From positions 3,482,585-3,546,584 of the forward strand of contig JACDQD010000002.1 in assembly GCA_019843655.1 (NCBI GenBank): a stretch of 64,000 nt of DNA, written 5' to 3'. Position numbers and translations under genes: made by a program. Of this stretch, positions 49,701 through 61,888 are shown in pieces (position 1 is the stretch's first letter; each line of letters starts with the position of its first letter). The notes under the pieces were generated by a model that worked only from the letters and a program-made list of their open reading frames with translations, had not been told where the DNA came from and made no database searches. The DNA is from Lethocerus indicus (Eukaryota > Arthropoda > Insecta > Hemiptera > Belostomatidae).

Positions 49701-51366
49701 GTACAATAATAAAGGTTCTGTGTTTAAAATGGAGTTAAAACAAGAAAAATAAAAACAGGACCCGGCAGACCGGCGTTGCAAGGTGATTTCAGCGTTGAAA
49801 TGTTTTCTGTGCACACTTACATTCCTATTTTTCCCGTACTGAAAAAACAATTTCTATTGCCACAGCGCGCTGACGTAAACGACTGTCCGCCATTATCCAA
49901 ACCACCGCGGGGCGTTTACGATAAACGATTTACTTTTAAATACGAACAATTTACCGTCGGTATGTTGTAAGTGAGCGGGATTCGAAGTTGCCCGGGGTAT
50001 CTCCAACCAAACATGTTTAATAACGTCGACTTTAATACCTAAATATTTTAAATTTTGTATTAATGTAGGATCAATATAACTGTAATGATAAACGAGTCAA
50101 ATTCTAATTTTAAAATATCAGCGGTTATCGGCTGAGAGCAGAATCGGGAAATAAAAAATTAATTTTTCCCAGTTTTAACGAAGAAACGTTCTCATTTCTC
50201 GATCATTTATCGGTGTTAATCTGTCGATTTTTTTTTCAACTCGCAGATCCGCGAAGGGAACTGAAATATCCGAGGGCGGCAAAAAAATATAATCTTCCAA
50301 AGTCCTTATTGAAAGCTTACAGAGGGGGGCGTTATCTGCCTCAGTCTGGGAGGGTTGAATAAGGAAGGGCAGGGGATGAACACCAGAATTTTCTTATAAG
50401 AAGGGATAAATGGGCCAGGTGTTGTCTGAAAGCCGAGAGAGGGAGGGAGAGGGAGGAGGGAGGGAGGGATGGGCCCTTTATCAATGACTTTTCAACCATT
50501 AGCGAGGGGATTAGGACGGTTCAATGGAAGATCCCCCGAATTGGCCCTTAAATTGGCGCAAATCGAAAAATAATATTCCAGATTTCTTATTGACCGAAGC
50601 AAAAAAAAAGGGGGCCGTAGTTAAATCGAACGCTTATCTTTTGAGCGGCATCGTTGAGCTCTTATTTCGGACATGAATGGGAAAATAAAGGGCGCCGAAC
50701 ACGAATATTTATTTACGGATAGAGTTTGTAGCACTATTTCAGCTTAAAATATATCATCGTGTGAAATAAGCTCATTTTAATGTGTTATTTAACAACGTAA
50801 ATTACGTTAACAATAAATATACGTGACAACAAATAAGTTTTGTATAATATAAATGCACTTATAACTAAAATAAGTGAATTAATATATTCCGAACGTTTCC
50901 TTTATATTTCAATAGAATAGCTTATTGGAATATCAAAGAGTTAAACACCCGCTGTAAGTGCGACATTTCGAAAACAACGATTTGTGAATAGCAATGAAAA
51001 ACAACAAGGTAATACGAATTATTTATTCAGCCGGACGGTTAATTTAATTCTCGCCAATAATTCATCCGAAAATCGTGAAAAGGCAAATTATTCCGGGTCC
51101 TCTAATCTCGGGTTACGATATTTGGGCGTTAGTCAGTACGAATCGTCCATTATTTGCAAAACTACAAAAGTTGATTACAGTTATTAGGACGCATTCGGTC
51201 GGAAATAATGGCCGATATAATTGGCGATAGAGAAATTTCAAAACTGGAGCAAAATTAAAAGCGAATAATATCGATCTATTCGGAAAATAAGTGCTAAAGG
51301 ACTGCTGGCTAAAGGTTCTAGATCTAGCCCTATTTCATTACTAAGCCGATTATTCTCTGGGAAAAA
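46703..51366. other. Intergenic DNA with GC-rich blocks
   Basis: Blocks at 47930-48190, 48710-48930 and 49420-49640. A 110-codon frame at 48681-49013 (+) contains EYDLGPITLDIIHPAGSG and a Pro/Ser run but no domain I know. The GA-rich tract lies at 50437. Confidence 0.5.
50437..50470 (+). repeat. GA/GGGA-rich purine tract
   Basis: GAGAGGGAGGGAGAGGGAGG and similar units; a possible triplex-forming tract. Confidence 0.85.
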
Positions 51367-51530
51367 TTATTTTCTCAGGAACTTGAGTATTCGTGATTTC
51401 GCGACATCTTCGACTGTTGGTATGTTAAGGTCATTGTGGACTGTTTGATTAGAGACAAATGTTTCATTTCTTAGTGGAATCCCATAGCTTACGTCCATGT
51501 CGGTTTCAGTATGGTAGTGCGTATCGAAAA
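51367..51530 (-). mobile_element. Jockey-like retrotransposon fragment
   Basis: On the minus strand TETDMDVSYGI is followed by FVSNQTVHNDLNIPTVEDVA and KSRILKFL, the segment between the KPTWTYGIELWG motif and the C-terminus in the same family. Part of the middle (SAKKSNIARIQ) is lost. No poly(A) end is visible below 51367, where the frame ends at LRK and stop. Confidence 0.8.
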
Positions 51531-54500
51531 ATGAGAAAAATGAATCCACCTTTTTGAAAATTCTAATCACAAAATCGAGAATTACAGTTCGAGATATTGC
51601 ATCGGGAGTTCGCAGTAATATCGAGGGAATTGTATAAATTTTTTCGAGTTCTAATAAGAATAAGGTAAAAGAGTGAGGCGTTGGCGAAGTCTCGGTTCTG
51701 CATAAATGGAGCTGGGTGAGGCTGAGAGAGCTGGGCTACTTGAGGTTCGGTGCCCACTCGAAGATCTTCAATACAGCGTTAAGTGTCACACCCCCCTCCC
51801 CCCCTCCCCCCCCCAACCTATCGATCTATCAAACAACGGGGGAGAATACTGCATAGGCCTTGACAAATTCACTAACACCGAACTGACCTAGGGACAATTC
51901 ACTCCCTCTGAGAGCTACTGACACGTACTAATTCATTGTACATTGGTAAATTAAGACAGGTCCGATCATTTAAAGGGTTTACGACTGAAACTAAGTGAGC
52001 ATAAATGTATCGTTTAGTCTTTAAATTTTTCTTTATGACTTCACCGGCATTCATTTCGTGATCAAATTGAAATTTGAAATATTTTTTTTTTATAATCTCA
52101 TAATTTTTTTAAATTTCACAAAAATGGACGCACTCAAGTAAATTAATACAGTGTACATAAGTACGTCCTTCCGGCTGAGAATCCTTTGCCGAGTCTATTA
52201 TTAGGCATTCTTATGAAAAATGAGCGGGGGGTAAAATTTGAATTGTTAACTGACTGTGGAAAATGGAGCGCAAACGGTTGCTGTGGCTACTTTACATATT
52301 GGAGGGAGTGTGAGGAGGAGGAAGAGGGGGTGGGCCTCGATTACAGGCCTTCCCCCTAATTTATGTTCCCCATTTCGCCCCAGTCGTAAAGGGCCATTTA
52401 ATAGACTCGGAGAGCTTGTAAAAATTAAACAATAAGTACACGCTTTATTTCTTACCCTCCAACCTGAAGGTAGTTCACAAGAATATCTTTCTTCTCAAGA
52501 CTTGCACAGCGATGTATCTGTAATATAATATTACGGTAAAGTGGTTGAAATTTAAAGCAGAAACTATTATAATTTTATCTAAAATTATGCCCTCGTGTCC
52601 TATATTTTTTGACGATGAAAAATTCAGTCACTGCCCCGTCTGTGTATGCTGGGTAATTTGTGAAAACGACGCGTTAGAGGGGGGTCATGCGGTATGCATC
52701 GTTAAAAATTATTACGCGGAGTCGGCCGGTCTTTTATTTACCCTGCGCGGCGAACATTTCGAGGGCCTAGTCGGCCGTTCCCTGCGGGGAATTCTCTTTC
52801 TCATGTATGATACAAGGAGTAATATCCATTTAAAGGCTGGTAAGCGGAATGGCTAGTGTACAATCCTGTAAACTCCTGTAAATTCATAAATGATTTGCAC
52901 GGTCTCCCGCTCCACCCTCGGGCACTCTCACTCCACCCCTTTCCTACGCCACGGCCAGAAGCGAATTCCGAAAACATTTCACTACTGCGTTCTTTCTAGC
53001 TGGCGCATATCTTCTACGCGGTCAAATTATTTTCAAACTATGTCCCAGTTTCTATAGCGAACAAATCGTATTATTCGCACAGACATGATATTCCGAAACG
53101 TACAACATGGATATAAACAAAATAACAAAGACAGTAATTCTAGTAGCTTCATAATGACTTGTAATTACTTAAACGAGTAATACTTATACTAATATAAGGC
53201 GGAGTTACGTACACCCTTTCGCTATAGTGGGACAATAATTAACCTAATGCTGAACACAGCATTTTACCGCAAGTTTGGGTTGCAATTTTTAGTAATAGAA
53301 ATGGAAATTTTCAACACATTTCAAGTAAGCCAATGGACAGGCGAAATATGAGATTATGAGTTTGGACATAATAATGTAGAGGATGTCATAAAAACTTGGG
53401 TATTATTTCATTACTGGTTTGCCGTATAATTCCATTCCCAATCGTTGTCTTTTTAGTTCAATTCTACAACGAATTGACTCAACCCCTATTCCAAGACATG
53501 GAGAAATTAATATTTGAAAGGATGTTTCTCCAGGGGACAAATCTGGACTCCATTCACTATTAACCCGATTATCGCCAATTTACCGGTTTGAGCTCAACGC
53601 GGCTTTAAGTCTTCCAGGGCCCCTCACAACTGGCTTCACCGAAAGTCCACGACTTAAACCCCTTTCAATTACCCTCGGAAAAACTGAAAACCGACCGGAA
53701 GCGGTTCGTCCTAAACTGTCCCAAGAGAGCGAAACTTTCTTGGAGTCCAAATTGCGTTTTAATCTTCTGTGTTCGGCCGGAAGCTCGAGTCGTGAATCAT
53801 TGAGAGGGCGGTGGGTGTTCGACTTTAAAAATTATCCAGGATGTTTAGGTTGACTTCGGTCGAAAACTGGTGCTTATTTGATCCAACCTCCTAAAACTTC
53901 GCTTGGATCGCGCCTAAGTGCGACTACAATATAGATTTATATCATTGCGTTGTCCCGTGCGGTGCCCAAATATTTCTCCCTTTTCCCAGGGCGGGCGTGA
54001 GAATTGGGAGCCCGAAGCGGGAAAATCCCGTTTTAAAAATGTAATCGGGGAAGCGGCGGTCGGGTAGAGCGGACCCGACAATGGAGGCTTCAATTTGCCC
54101 GGAAATTGTTTTCGGGCTACGTGTTCTCCTTTCAACGCCGGCCCAATAAACAGCCCCTTAGCTTCATACCGGCGCCAAACCCTCCCTCACCCCCATTACC
54201 TACCACCCACCCGCCCACCCTGAACATCTTCTCCTATAATAACGGTAAGCCGCCCCGCAGGTAAGAAACTTACCGGTAACAAAATCAACGGGTGAAAGCA
54301 AAATGAAGACGGTTTTTGAGGGAACGGCCATCAAACTGTGTGCCAACAACGGACCAGATTAAAATTTCACAAACTCCGGATTAACCGAGGACAAATCATG
54401 TACAGAAACGAAATCGTCGGTTGGCATATCGTCTCTCACTTGAGATACCTCTTTTCACCCACCACTTATTTAAAATAGAACCGGAGATTCTAAAATTATT

Positions 54501-55104
54501 TCTGTCGATTTCTGATTCCACTCGTGTGGAAAGTGACTAATTTTTTATTGAGGTCTGTAAGATATTCTGGCCCCTGGAAAAGATTCAAGCAATCCAAATT
54601 CACTCGTAACAAGCATCAAATTGTTGTAAATTATTTTTAAATCGTTGACTGTAGTAGAGCCCCGGTGGAAAAAGCGATGGAAGGAACTAAATTTTGCGTT
54701 AGACCGCACGATCGGACGAGCAATTGAACCTGGACATTGGCGTTGACGTCGTTTTCCGAACCAATTATTCCGAAACCGTATTGACTAATTGCAGCGCTGC
54801 CCCGGCCAGCGGCCGCAGCCCGGCAGACCACTTTACGAATTCTAATTACAGACGGTTAACAATGACTACTACAATTTTATGAAACTCGCACACCGACTGC
54901 CCAGTTGAAATTCGTGGAAGAGTTGAGAGTTAATCACTTTTAAAATTACCGGCAGTAAAATAACCGAAAAATTGATTAGATTAATTTTCGAATCTAATCT
55001 CGGTGGACAGCGTATAAGAAGAAAGCAGTTGCATTCCAACTCTCAGAATTACAGTGTGCGGTCTGGGAGGAATTTGAACAGTATCTGAGATGTCTTAATT
55101 TATT
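51531..55104. other. Intergenic DNA
   Basis: C-run at 51791; GA-rich and CpG-rich block at 52290-52420; a 103-codon frame at 52545-52856 (+) with no family match over a GC-rich stretch; GC-rich block 53980-54260 where a 72-codon start-less frame ends at a donor. Confidence 0.5.
51791..51814 (-). other. G-quadruplex motif, minus strand
   Basis: CCCCCCTCCCCCCCTCCCCC on the plus strand: three runs of six or more C with single-base spacers, so four G-tracts are easily formed on the minus strand. Confidence 0.75.
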
Positions 55105-55415
55105 AGAATACCCACGCGCGACTCAAAATAATCGACTTAAACCATAAATTCGGACTACTGAGGCCATTACTAACGCCATATTAACACCGACATGGACTGC
55201 GCCGTTGAACTACGGTGTCCAAAATCTCTCGCATCCAGAGATTCCAAGCAAAACTCCTTCGAACCATCCTTAATATCCCCATTCACCGTGACCTCACCAT
55301 ACCGACAGTTGATGAACTAATATAATCCCCGGTAAAATAATTCACTCCTCTGCTACCGTTATGCCTCCCACGGCGGCTTAAATGCCACTGGCTTAGAGAT
55401 TTTCTGTAGCTCGAA
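55105..55415 (+). mobile_element. Jockey-like retrotransposon fragment, strongly decayed
   Basis: Plus strand: NTHARLKIIDLNHKFGLLRP, then a deletion, then pieces matching IARIQ, FQSKLLRTILN and HRDLTIPTVDEL, ending GCCACTGGCTTAGAGATTTT like the other copies' ends (GCCACTGGCCTAGAGACTTT at about 23750). It carries more changes than the 16845 and 23281 copies. Confidence 0.85.
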
Positions 55416-58400
55416 TATACGTCAAAAGAGCCATAACTGGGTCATTTATCGAGAGAGAAAATAAATGAATAAACAGCAATTGTACTAATAACCGATAAAG
55501 TAAAAATAACTATTAGAATAATGAGAGAGAGATAGAGAGAATGATTTTAAAGGGTTCAATTTGTAATTTCCTTTTCAGAAATGCTTATCCGGCCCCACTG
55601 ATTAAATCCTTTCAGTAAAGGGCCAAGAGAAGTAAAAGATGATCTTCCCAGCCATTGCGGAGGATGCAGAATGAGTACAGGTCGTAATTTGGTTTTTCTA
55701 ATAGGAGGCCGAGTTTAGGGCAATTTTGGGGATGCGGCGCCCTCCTGGAGCCTGGCCAGCGGGTCAACCCCCTAAACTGTCTTTCGGGTCGCGCACACAC
55801 ACCAAGTAGAACAATGTTGCGCGCGGCTAGACAAATTTACAAAAGCGGGAGAAAAAAAACCGCCGATGTGAATTGATGACGGCGGAATGGCAATAATTTC
55901 AAAGACCCCCCCCCCAGACTATTATTGACCAACCGTAGGCACTAGCCTATTTATTATTGTGTACTGTGAAAGTAATTCGAGTCTAACTTATGGATAGTCG
56001 CAGAGTAAAAATTTTCATATTGATATACTTGTATTTTATTGCAATCTTGTTTTAATTTCACCTGCCATCGAGTGTTCGTGCAATTCAACATTTAATAAAC
56101 TTCGAAAATCTCCGATTGTATTTCGAATTTAAATGACAATTTACCCCACATTCAGTTACAAAGTCGAGGGAATTCAATGAATTCAAATATTCAACATTGT
56201 TACGCTAAATGACGGCCTCATTTGTTTGATCTACCTCTCGGATGTTTGGCTATATTAATACATCTATCGTGTATATAAATAACTACAGCGCTAAATACGA
56301 AATATCTTGACAACGTTCAATATACAATGTATATTTGTTATAATATAAAATATTCTATTGTCTGATTAAAACGGTAATATTAATACTGCACGGGGGCACA
56401 CTGGAAACTCGCTATTTGTATTCTGGTACCAATAAAACTGAATAAACGAATACATCGATCGTTTGGTCCTGAATTGTGGGAGGCTGTGGAAAAGCCAATG
56501 CGGCGTTAATATTTTCTGCTGGTTAAAACGAGGCGACAGCAGGGGTGGTGGGGGGGGTGGAAAGGCAGCGGACCACATAAATTTGGCTGTGAATAGAACT
56601 CAAACAGAAGACTTGCGAACTAAGAAAACCGTTGGTCGGCGTGTCGGTCCCTTTTCTGAATTCAAATTAGTTCTCTCCGGCTCCGTTTTCATTTCCTAAT
56701 TAAATTGAGGAAGTGGCTTCATTGTCGGGCCGTGTCCGGGGTGGAGGCCTTTTAAAATGGGCCCACCCCCCGAATAGTGGGCGGTGGCGGGGGGGGGCGG
56801 GCTTCTCGTCCACATCACACGCTACCAGTTCAAGTGGCTTCATTGTTTTCTAAACTCCCGCGACCTTTTGAAACAAAGACCGGTCTCACCTTTTTTTTTT
56901 TTTGTTCAACCAATCCCTTCTTCCCTTCTCTTTGCTCCTTCACGCTTTGCCTCCGTCTTCCTTCCTCTTTCTTCCCTTTTTCCCCTTTCGCCAAAGAGTT
57001 TACAAGGGCTTTACGCCGGAATTTAAGCGGAGGGAAAGACCGCAGGTGAAAAACACAATTCTACTCGACCCCGCTTCAATACCCCAATTAGATGTCCGAT
57101 CCGATTAGGAACTTTCAATATTGCAAAGGGCGGGGCGCCAACTAAGACTTAAGCTCGAGTCAAATTAAGCGAAATCTTAAGAACTCCTACCTTCTTCTGG
57201 AACAAATTTTCTTGCGCTCGCATTTGTGCCTAGTCGAGCGCGGTAACTGAGTTCATCAATTAACGTCGATGGAACCAAACTCGAGAAGAAGTCGGGAAAA
57301 ATTCCTAACCGAAACCGACCTATCGCCAGATAGGCGCCAATCCTCTATTGACGAGCTTGCTTCCTACTCGCTGATAGTCGGGTATCAATCAGAGGTCCGG
57401 ACAATGAGTTGAGTAAAACTGGAATCGTCGGCTGAATTTCAAATCGGGTTTAGATTCGTATTTTCGGTCGGAGGAGCGACTGGATGGGAGGGAACAGGCA
57501 AATCTCGGCCGAGACGCGAAACGCCTCCGAGAATAAAGATGAGGCCCCCGATTCCTGCCCCACGGTTAAGTAATTGGTTTTAATAAGACGTTCTTCTGTC
57601 TTGTTACACTTCTTGTTTTACTTTTTCCCGTCTCCTTCCTTACTTCAATTATGCCGTTCTTTTGAACTCTTCCAGGGGGGGGGGGATTTATTTTCACCAA
57701 AAAACAATAGGGCTTTGTAATTCGAAAGGATTTAAAACAGGTCATACGAAATGACACTCTTTCAGGGGAAATATATTTTTTTTTGTTATGAAAGGTTAAG
57801 ATCCCATTTTTTATCTGTGATAAAAATTTCGGTAAATTTACGAATATAAATATATAGGTATAAGCACGTGAGCGTATTATGGTTTGATATTTTGCTAGAT
57901 CGGTTTCGTCTCCTCGCCATCTTCACTAGATTTTCTGTAATCACTTTGATATATCGGTTACCTGTCTGCCAGCTGTGCACGTTTACAAATGGTTATTTAA
58001 AGTTAATTACATTTTTTCTTAATTGTCCTAGATTAATTTTGTAAACAGTAAACATGTGATCCTCTCTACTCTAAGCACTCTAGCAGCCTTAGAACACACT
58101 TAGCACTTCTGGCACGTACAGTGAATATTACTACAATCATTTATAGCCGTTCGGGAGGTCTCTGGACCACTGCCCAGTTCTTGAATATAGGGGTTGTGCC
58201 AGAGGGGTGGGATGTGGCTCAATTTTTGAATGGAAATTTAGGAAAAGGGTTTTTACGATTTCTCGGTCGCAAGATATTCATGTCCGGTCGGATCCGTCAG
58301 AAACCAGGGATATAATTAATCTTATTATAATAAAAGTATAACATGAATTATAACAATATTTCTCCAGGGCAACTTTCTCGAGTCCGGTTAGTTCGAGCAG

Positions 58401-59804
58401 CGCCGGCTGTGCAGGTCGCTCCGTCGGCTGAGCGTTTTATAAATATTTATTTCGGCTTAGCGGCGGCACGTGGAAAATTATGCGAGGAAGTTCACCCAGA
58501 AATCCCGTTGTCTCGCCACGGCGGAAAATGATCTTGGAGCAATATTTCAGGAGAGAGTTTCCAACACGCGCATACTAAGTATTCAGCCAGACTCCTTAGT
58601 ATTAATTAATTACAGATTTTTAAGTGGGCCCCAAAGTGCCCCCTCGTTAGCCCGCGGTGAAACTGCCGGAACGTTCTAAGAACGTTGGCACTTGGGTAGA
58701 TCACAAATTTTTTCTTCTGATGGTATGGTTGGTAATTATCAAAATAATTTTTTTTTAAATAATAGTCACTAAAATAAATAAACCTTCTACAAGTACATAA
58801 TTGTAAAATAATTATGAACGATTCTAATAAGTAAAGAAGTGCAGAACGACTAATAAACACTGCTCACATCCAGTGGCTCGGTGCAGCGCAATAAAGAAGC
58901 GGGGAAGTGCACTCTGTAAGCGTTTCAACTCGAAAAGAGGACGATAAATGGCGTACTAAAGAACTTATACATTGTATACTTAAGCTCTTGTGGGGAAAGA
59001 ACGGGGTCTACTTCGTGGCCCTGTTTTGATTTAGGGCCTCTGTGCGGCCCTAGTAGGCCGCCAATATCTCACACACAACTAAATGAAGGCCATTCGGAAT
59101 AGGCCATTATAGGAGAAAAACGAACGATTCGATTCCACCGATGCGGGCCTGTTTATTTTAAAACAATTATTCTATTAATTTATTATTGTATTACAGATGC
59201 CATCATAATTTACGATATCAGTTGGTGGGGTCGGGGCGATAACGTTAAGGGTTGAGGCGTTCCATCCCCCCTGAGGGGATACTGGAAAGTAATGAGTATG
59301 ATTTATGAGCTGAAAACTGTTCCGGTTAATTGGAACACATAAAGCACGATTGATCATATTGGAACAGATTCTTTTAATAATTGAACTATTAGGGTGTCCC
59401 TACTAAGTACTTTCCCTTTTCCGGAGCGAAATCATCACACAACATTATCGATTCACATATCCCATCTTGATTAAAAGCTTATGTACCGTTAGCAATGTTA
59501 GTTAGGCTCTAAATTTCTTAAACCTGGCTCTGTGACAACTGTGAAACCTATGTCATAAACGGATAAGAGATGAGATTGAATGTAAATATAAACGAAGCCA
59601 GTTAGAGTCGTTCAAGCGAGGGGTAGAAGAAACTTACGGGACGCCCTGATAAGTCGAATTTTTCTATGCGGTATTCTTCAAATCTCGTATTGGACACGTC
59701 CCCGTATGTGAAAATTGAAACGAAATTTCCCTCCGAGCGGCTGAATAACGGTACGCCTTCAATTCAGACGTGGCCGTCGGACGGTATTTATAGGGCGGCG
59801 TATA
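55416..59804. other. Intergenic DNA
   Basis: Several homopolymeric C, G and T runs (about 55906, 56540, 56777, 56890, 57670). Low-complexity frames at 56777-57108 come from T/C-rich DNA. No gene recognised. Confidence 0.55.
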
Positions 59805-60031
59805 AACCGCGATATGGAGTGTCAAAATATCCGGTTGTGTTTATTGACAACACATGTGACACGGTCATTGTTTGCACTAACCGACTGTAAAACACACACT
59901 CAATCCACACCGCCGTACCGCTGTTAATACAGCCACCCTCATCCACCCTCAACCACCCTCATCCACCCTCTCTCTCTACCGTAGATTATACGAGTCTCTT
60001 TTGCCTATACGCCCGATATGGACATTTGAAT
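59805..60031 (+). repeat. Diverged direct duplication, copy A
   Basis: Shared landmarks with copy B (61608) in order: GTCAAAATATCC, TTTATTGACAA, AATCCACAC, CGCTGTTAATACAG, then CTCTTTTGCC and GACATTTG. Copy A also carries a 10-bp minisatellite (59932-59970) that copy B lacks. TATTTATAG and TATAAAC stand just before it (59785-59806). No coding frame is shared by the two copies. Confidence 0.75.
59932..59970 (+). repeat. Minisatellite, 10-bp unit, about four copies
   Basis: CCACCCTCAT and CCACCCTCAA alternate for about four units and run into a CT tract. It lies inside duplication copy A and is absent from copy B. Confidence 0.9.
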
Positions 60032-61607
60032 TGAGACCGGAGCCTGAATTATTTTGCGAAATCGACACTCTGATTTAGGGCCGTTCAGTACAGTTCCGAG
60101 AATGAATAGGCCTAATTATAATTAGCCACTTTAGACCGTTCTATTATTTCAAGCTGGAATTGTTTTAATTTTGCATGACCTTTAATGCTGAGAGCATCAG
60201 CGTTGAAGGGTTTATTTTAGGAATTATAAATTCGACGCGAGTAATAGTTCGTAAATCCGCTAAAATTATTCGTTTATATACGCCAAAAAAGGTATTTGCC
60301 GCTAATAGAAATTCTATTCATACTCCCACGTGCATACCACAACTAATTCGTTCACAAGCACATTCCAATTCACATATTTCGGTTTTCATGCGGTAAATAT
60401 GATTTCATGAATTAATTCGTGCGCATACAGTAATTTTTAGAAATTAATAAAATCGATTCTTTAAAATTACGAATGCCTTAATTAGACGCCGGTGGCAAAT
60501 AAATATACGACGTGTAATAGTTGTTATCGTACCGTTGTATTACTTCGAGAGAAAAAGGACAGAAAAATAATATGTATGGAAATATATATTGAATACATCG
60601 AATGAAATGTCCCTTACTCTACATCTCACCAATTACTTAACCACCTTTGAAAAGAGATGCCAACTCGTTTATTGATTGTTGAATTTTTATTGGCTTTTTT
60701 GTAATGTACATTCAAATGTACGTTAATGTACCGTTAATTAAAGATATCTTGAGGCAATTTTTATTGCATAAAATAAGACTTTTGACTTAAAAACGTTTTA
60801 ATGCACAACTGCATGTCCGTATCCAAAGGTAGGTAGGTGGTGGTTAACTCCACTATCTGTTGTATTTATGCGGCAGAAATTAATTTAGCGTATGCAAATT
60901 TTCACCTTTCCAAATACACCGGGTTAATTCTGTCCTTGGCTGTGCAGTCTTGGAGCCCGTTAATTGCCTCCCGGGGCCACAATTAGATTGGCCCTCTCCG
61001 CCCTTTTCATTGCCGGCCGGCCAACCTCTAAAGGGCATTTATTGGGGGACTTGTAAATCCTTCACCGGCCGCAATAAAGTTCCGATCCCCCGGGTTCGGC
61101 CGGCGACGGTCGATCGCATAAATATTATCGGTTAGGGGTGGCGGGGGCGGAGGGGGTGGTTAAACGGACGGGTAACAAAAACGGGTCGGGATTTGAATAT
61201 TTAATTTAGGCGGCGGATACCGGAGTTAATTAACTGCAGTCGCCAACTGGTAGTCCGCCGGCCGACAAAGATAAATTCCTTTGTATTTTAACCCGGCCAT
61301 TTCCCGATAGGCGCATTATAGGCCCGGCAAATTGATTCCAGCCGGTTTAAGACCAGTAAATTCTGCCCTTAAACGGCCCTTTTGGGATCGGAGCGAATCC
61401 CAATCCCAATCTTCGGGAAATTACAGACGTCGTAATAATTACTGTTCACAGAAATCTGCACAGTTTTCCATATGCGGGTGTATGGCGGAATTGAGGCATA
61501 GTATTAAACGTTGGTGTTATCCCATTATAACAATATTTTTTTCCGAGTAGCGAAATAATGTACACCTTAAATTACAGAATGGGCTACTGGTCGTGTCTAT
61601 TGGAATA
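60032..61607. other. Intergenic DNA with a strong CpG/GC-rich block
   Basis: The stretch 60945-61400 mixes GC-rich words (GCCGGCCGGCC, CCGGCCGC) with TTAATTA, TTTATTG and ATAAATATT motifs, the look of a conserved homeodomain-responsive enhancer. No gene seen. Confidence 0.5.
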
Positions 61608-61765
61608 GACTGTGACGTGGAACGTCAAAATATCCGACTGTTTTTATTGACAAAATAGTGACAAGGTTTACACTTATTAAATCCACACTGCCATATCGCT
61701 GTTAATACAGGTGTCTCTCCCTGTATATTGTACAACTCTTTTGCCCGTATCTACGACATTTGTAT
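61608..61765 (+). repeat. Diverged direct duplication, copy B
   Basis: About 1.8 kb to the right of copy A and shorter, with the same landmarks in the same order and orientation (GTCAAAATATCC at 61624, CGCTGTTAATACAG near 61697, CTCTTTTGCCCG near 61737). The blocks are separated by small insertions and deletions, so the duplication is old. Confidence 0.75.
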
Positions 61766-61888
61766 TATTATACTCTGATGTTCCAAAAGTTTCAAGGAGT
61801 TCTCGACTTTTCAGTCGATATATTATTATTCTCCAATTTAGGTTTTATTAATTCCAGCGGCAATTATTTTTAAATTTCGAACGATATA

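Noticed and set aside
53990..54263. Start-less frame of about 72 codons ending at CCCGCAG|GTAAGA
   Set aside because: Stops are rare in this C-rich block, there is no acceptor at the left edge, and the product is Pro-rich without a motif.
56777..57108. Three overlapping Ser/Phe/Leu-rich frames
   Set aside because: They come from T/C-rich low-complexity DNA; all three frames are open, so none is favoured.
59630..59760. Minus-strand frame of about 42 codons (FTYGDVSNTRFEEYRIEKF) ending at CCC|GTAAGT
   Set aside because: No ATG and no convincing acceptor; a length reachable by chance. The TATAAAT upstream on that strand does not place a start codon in frame.
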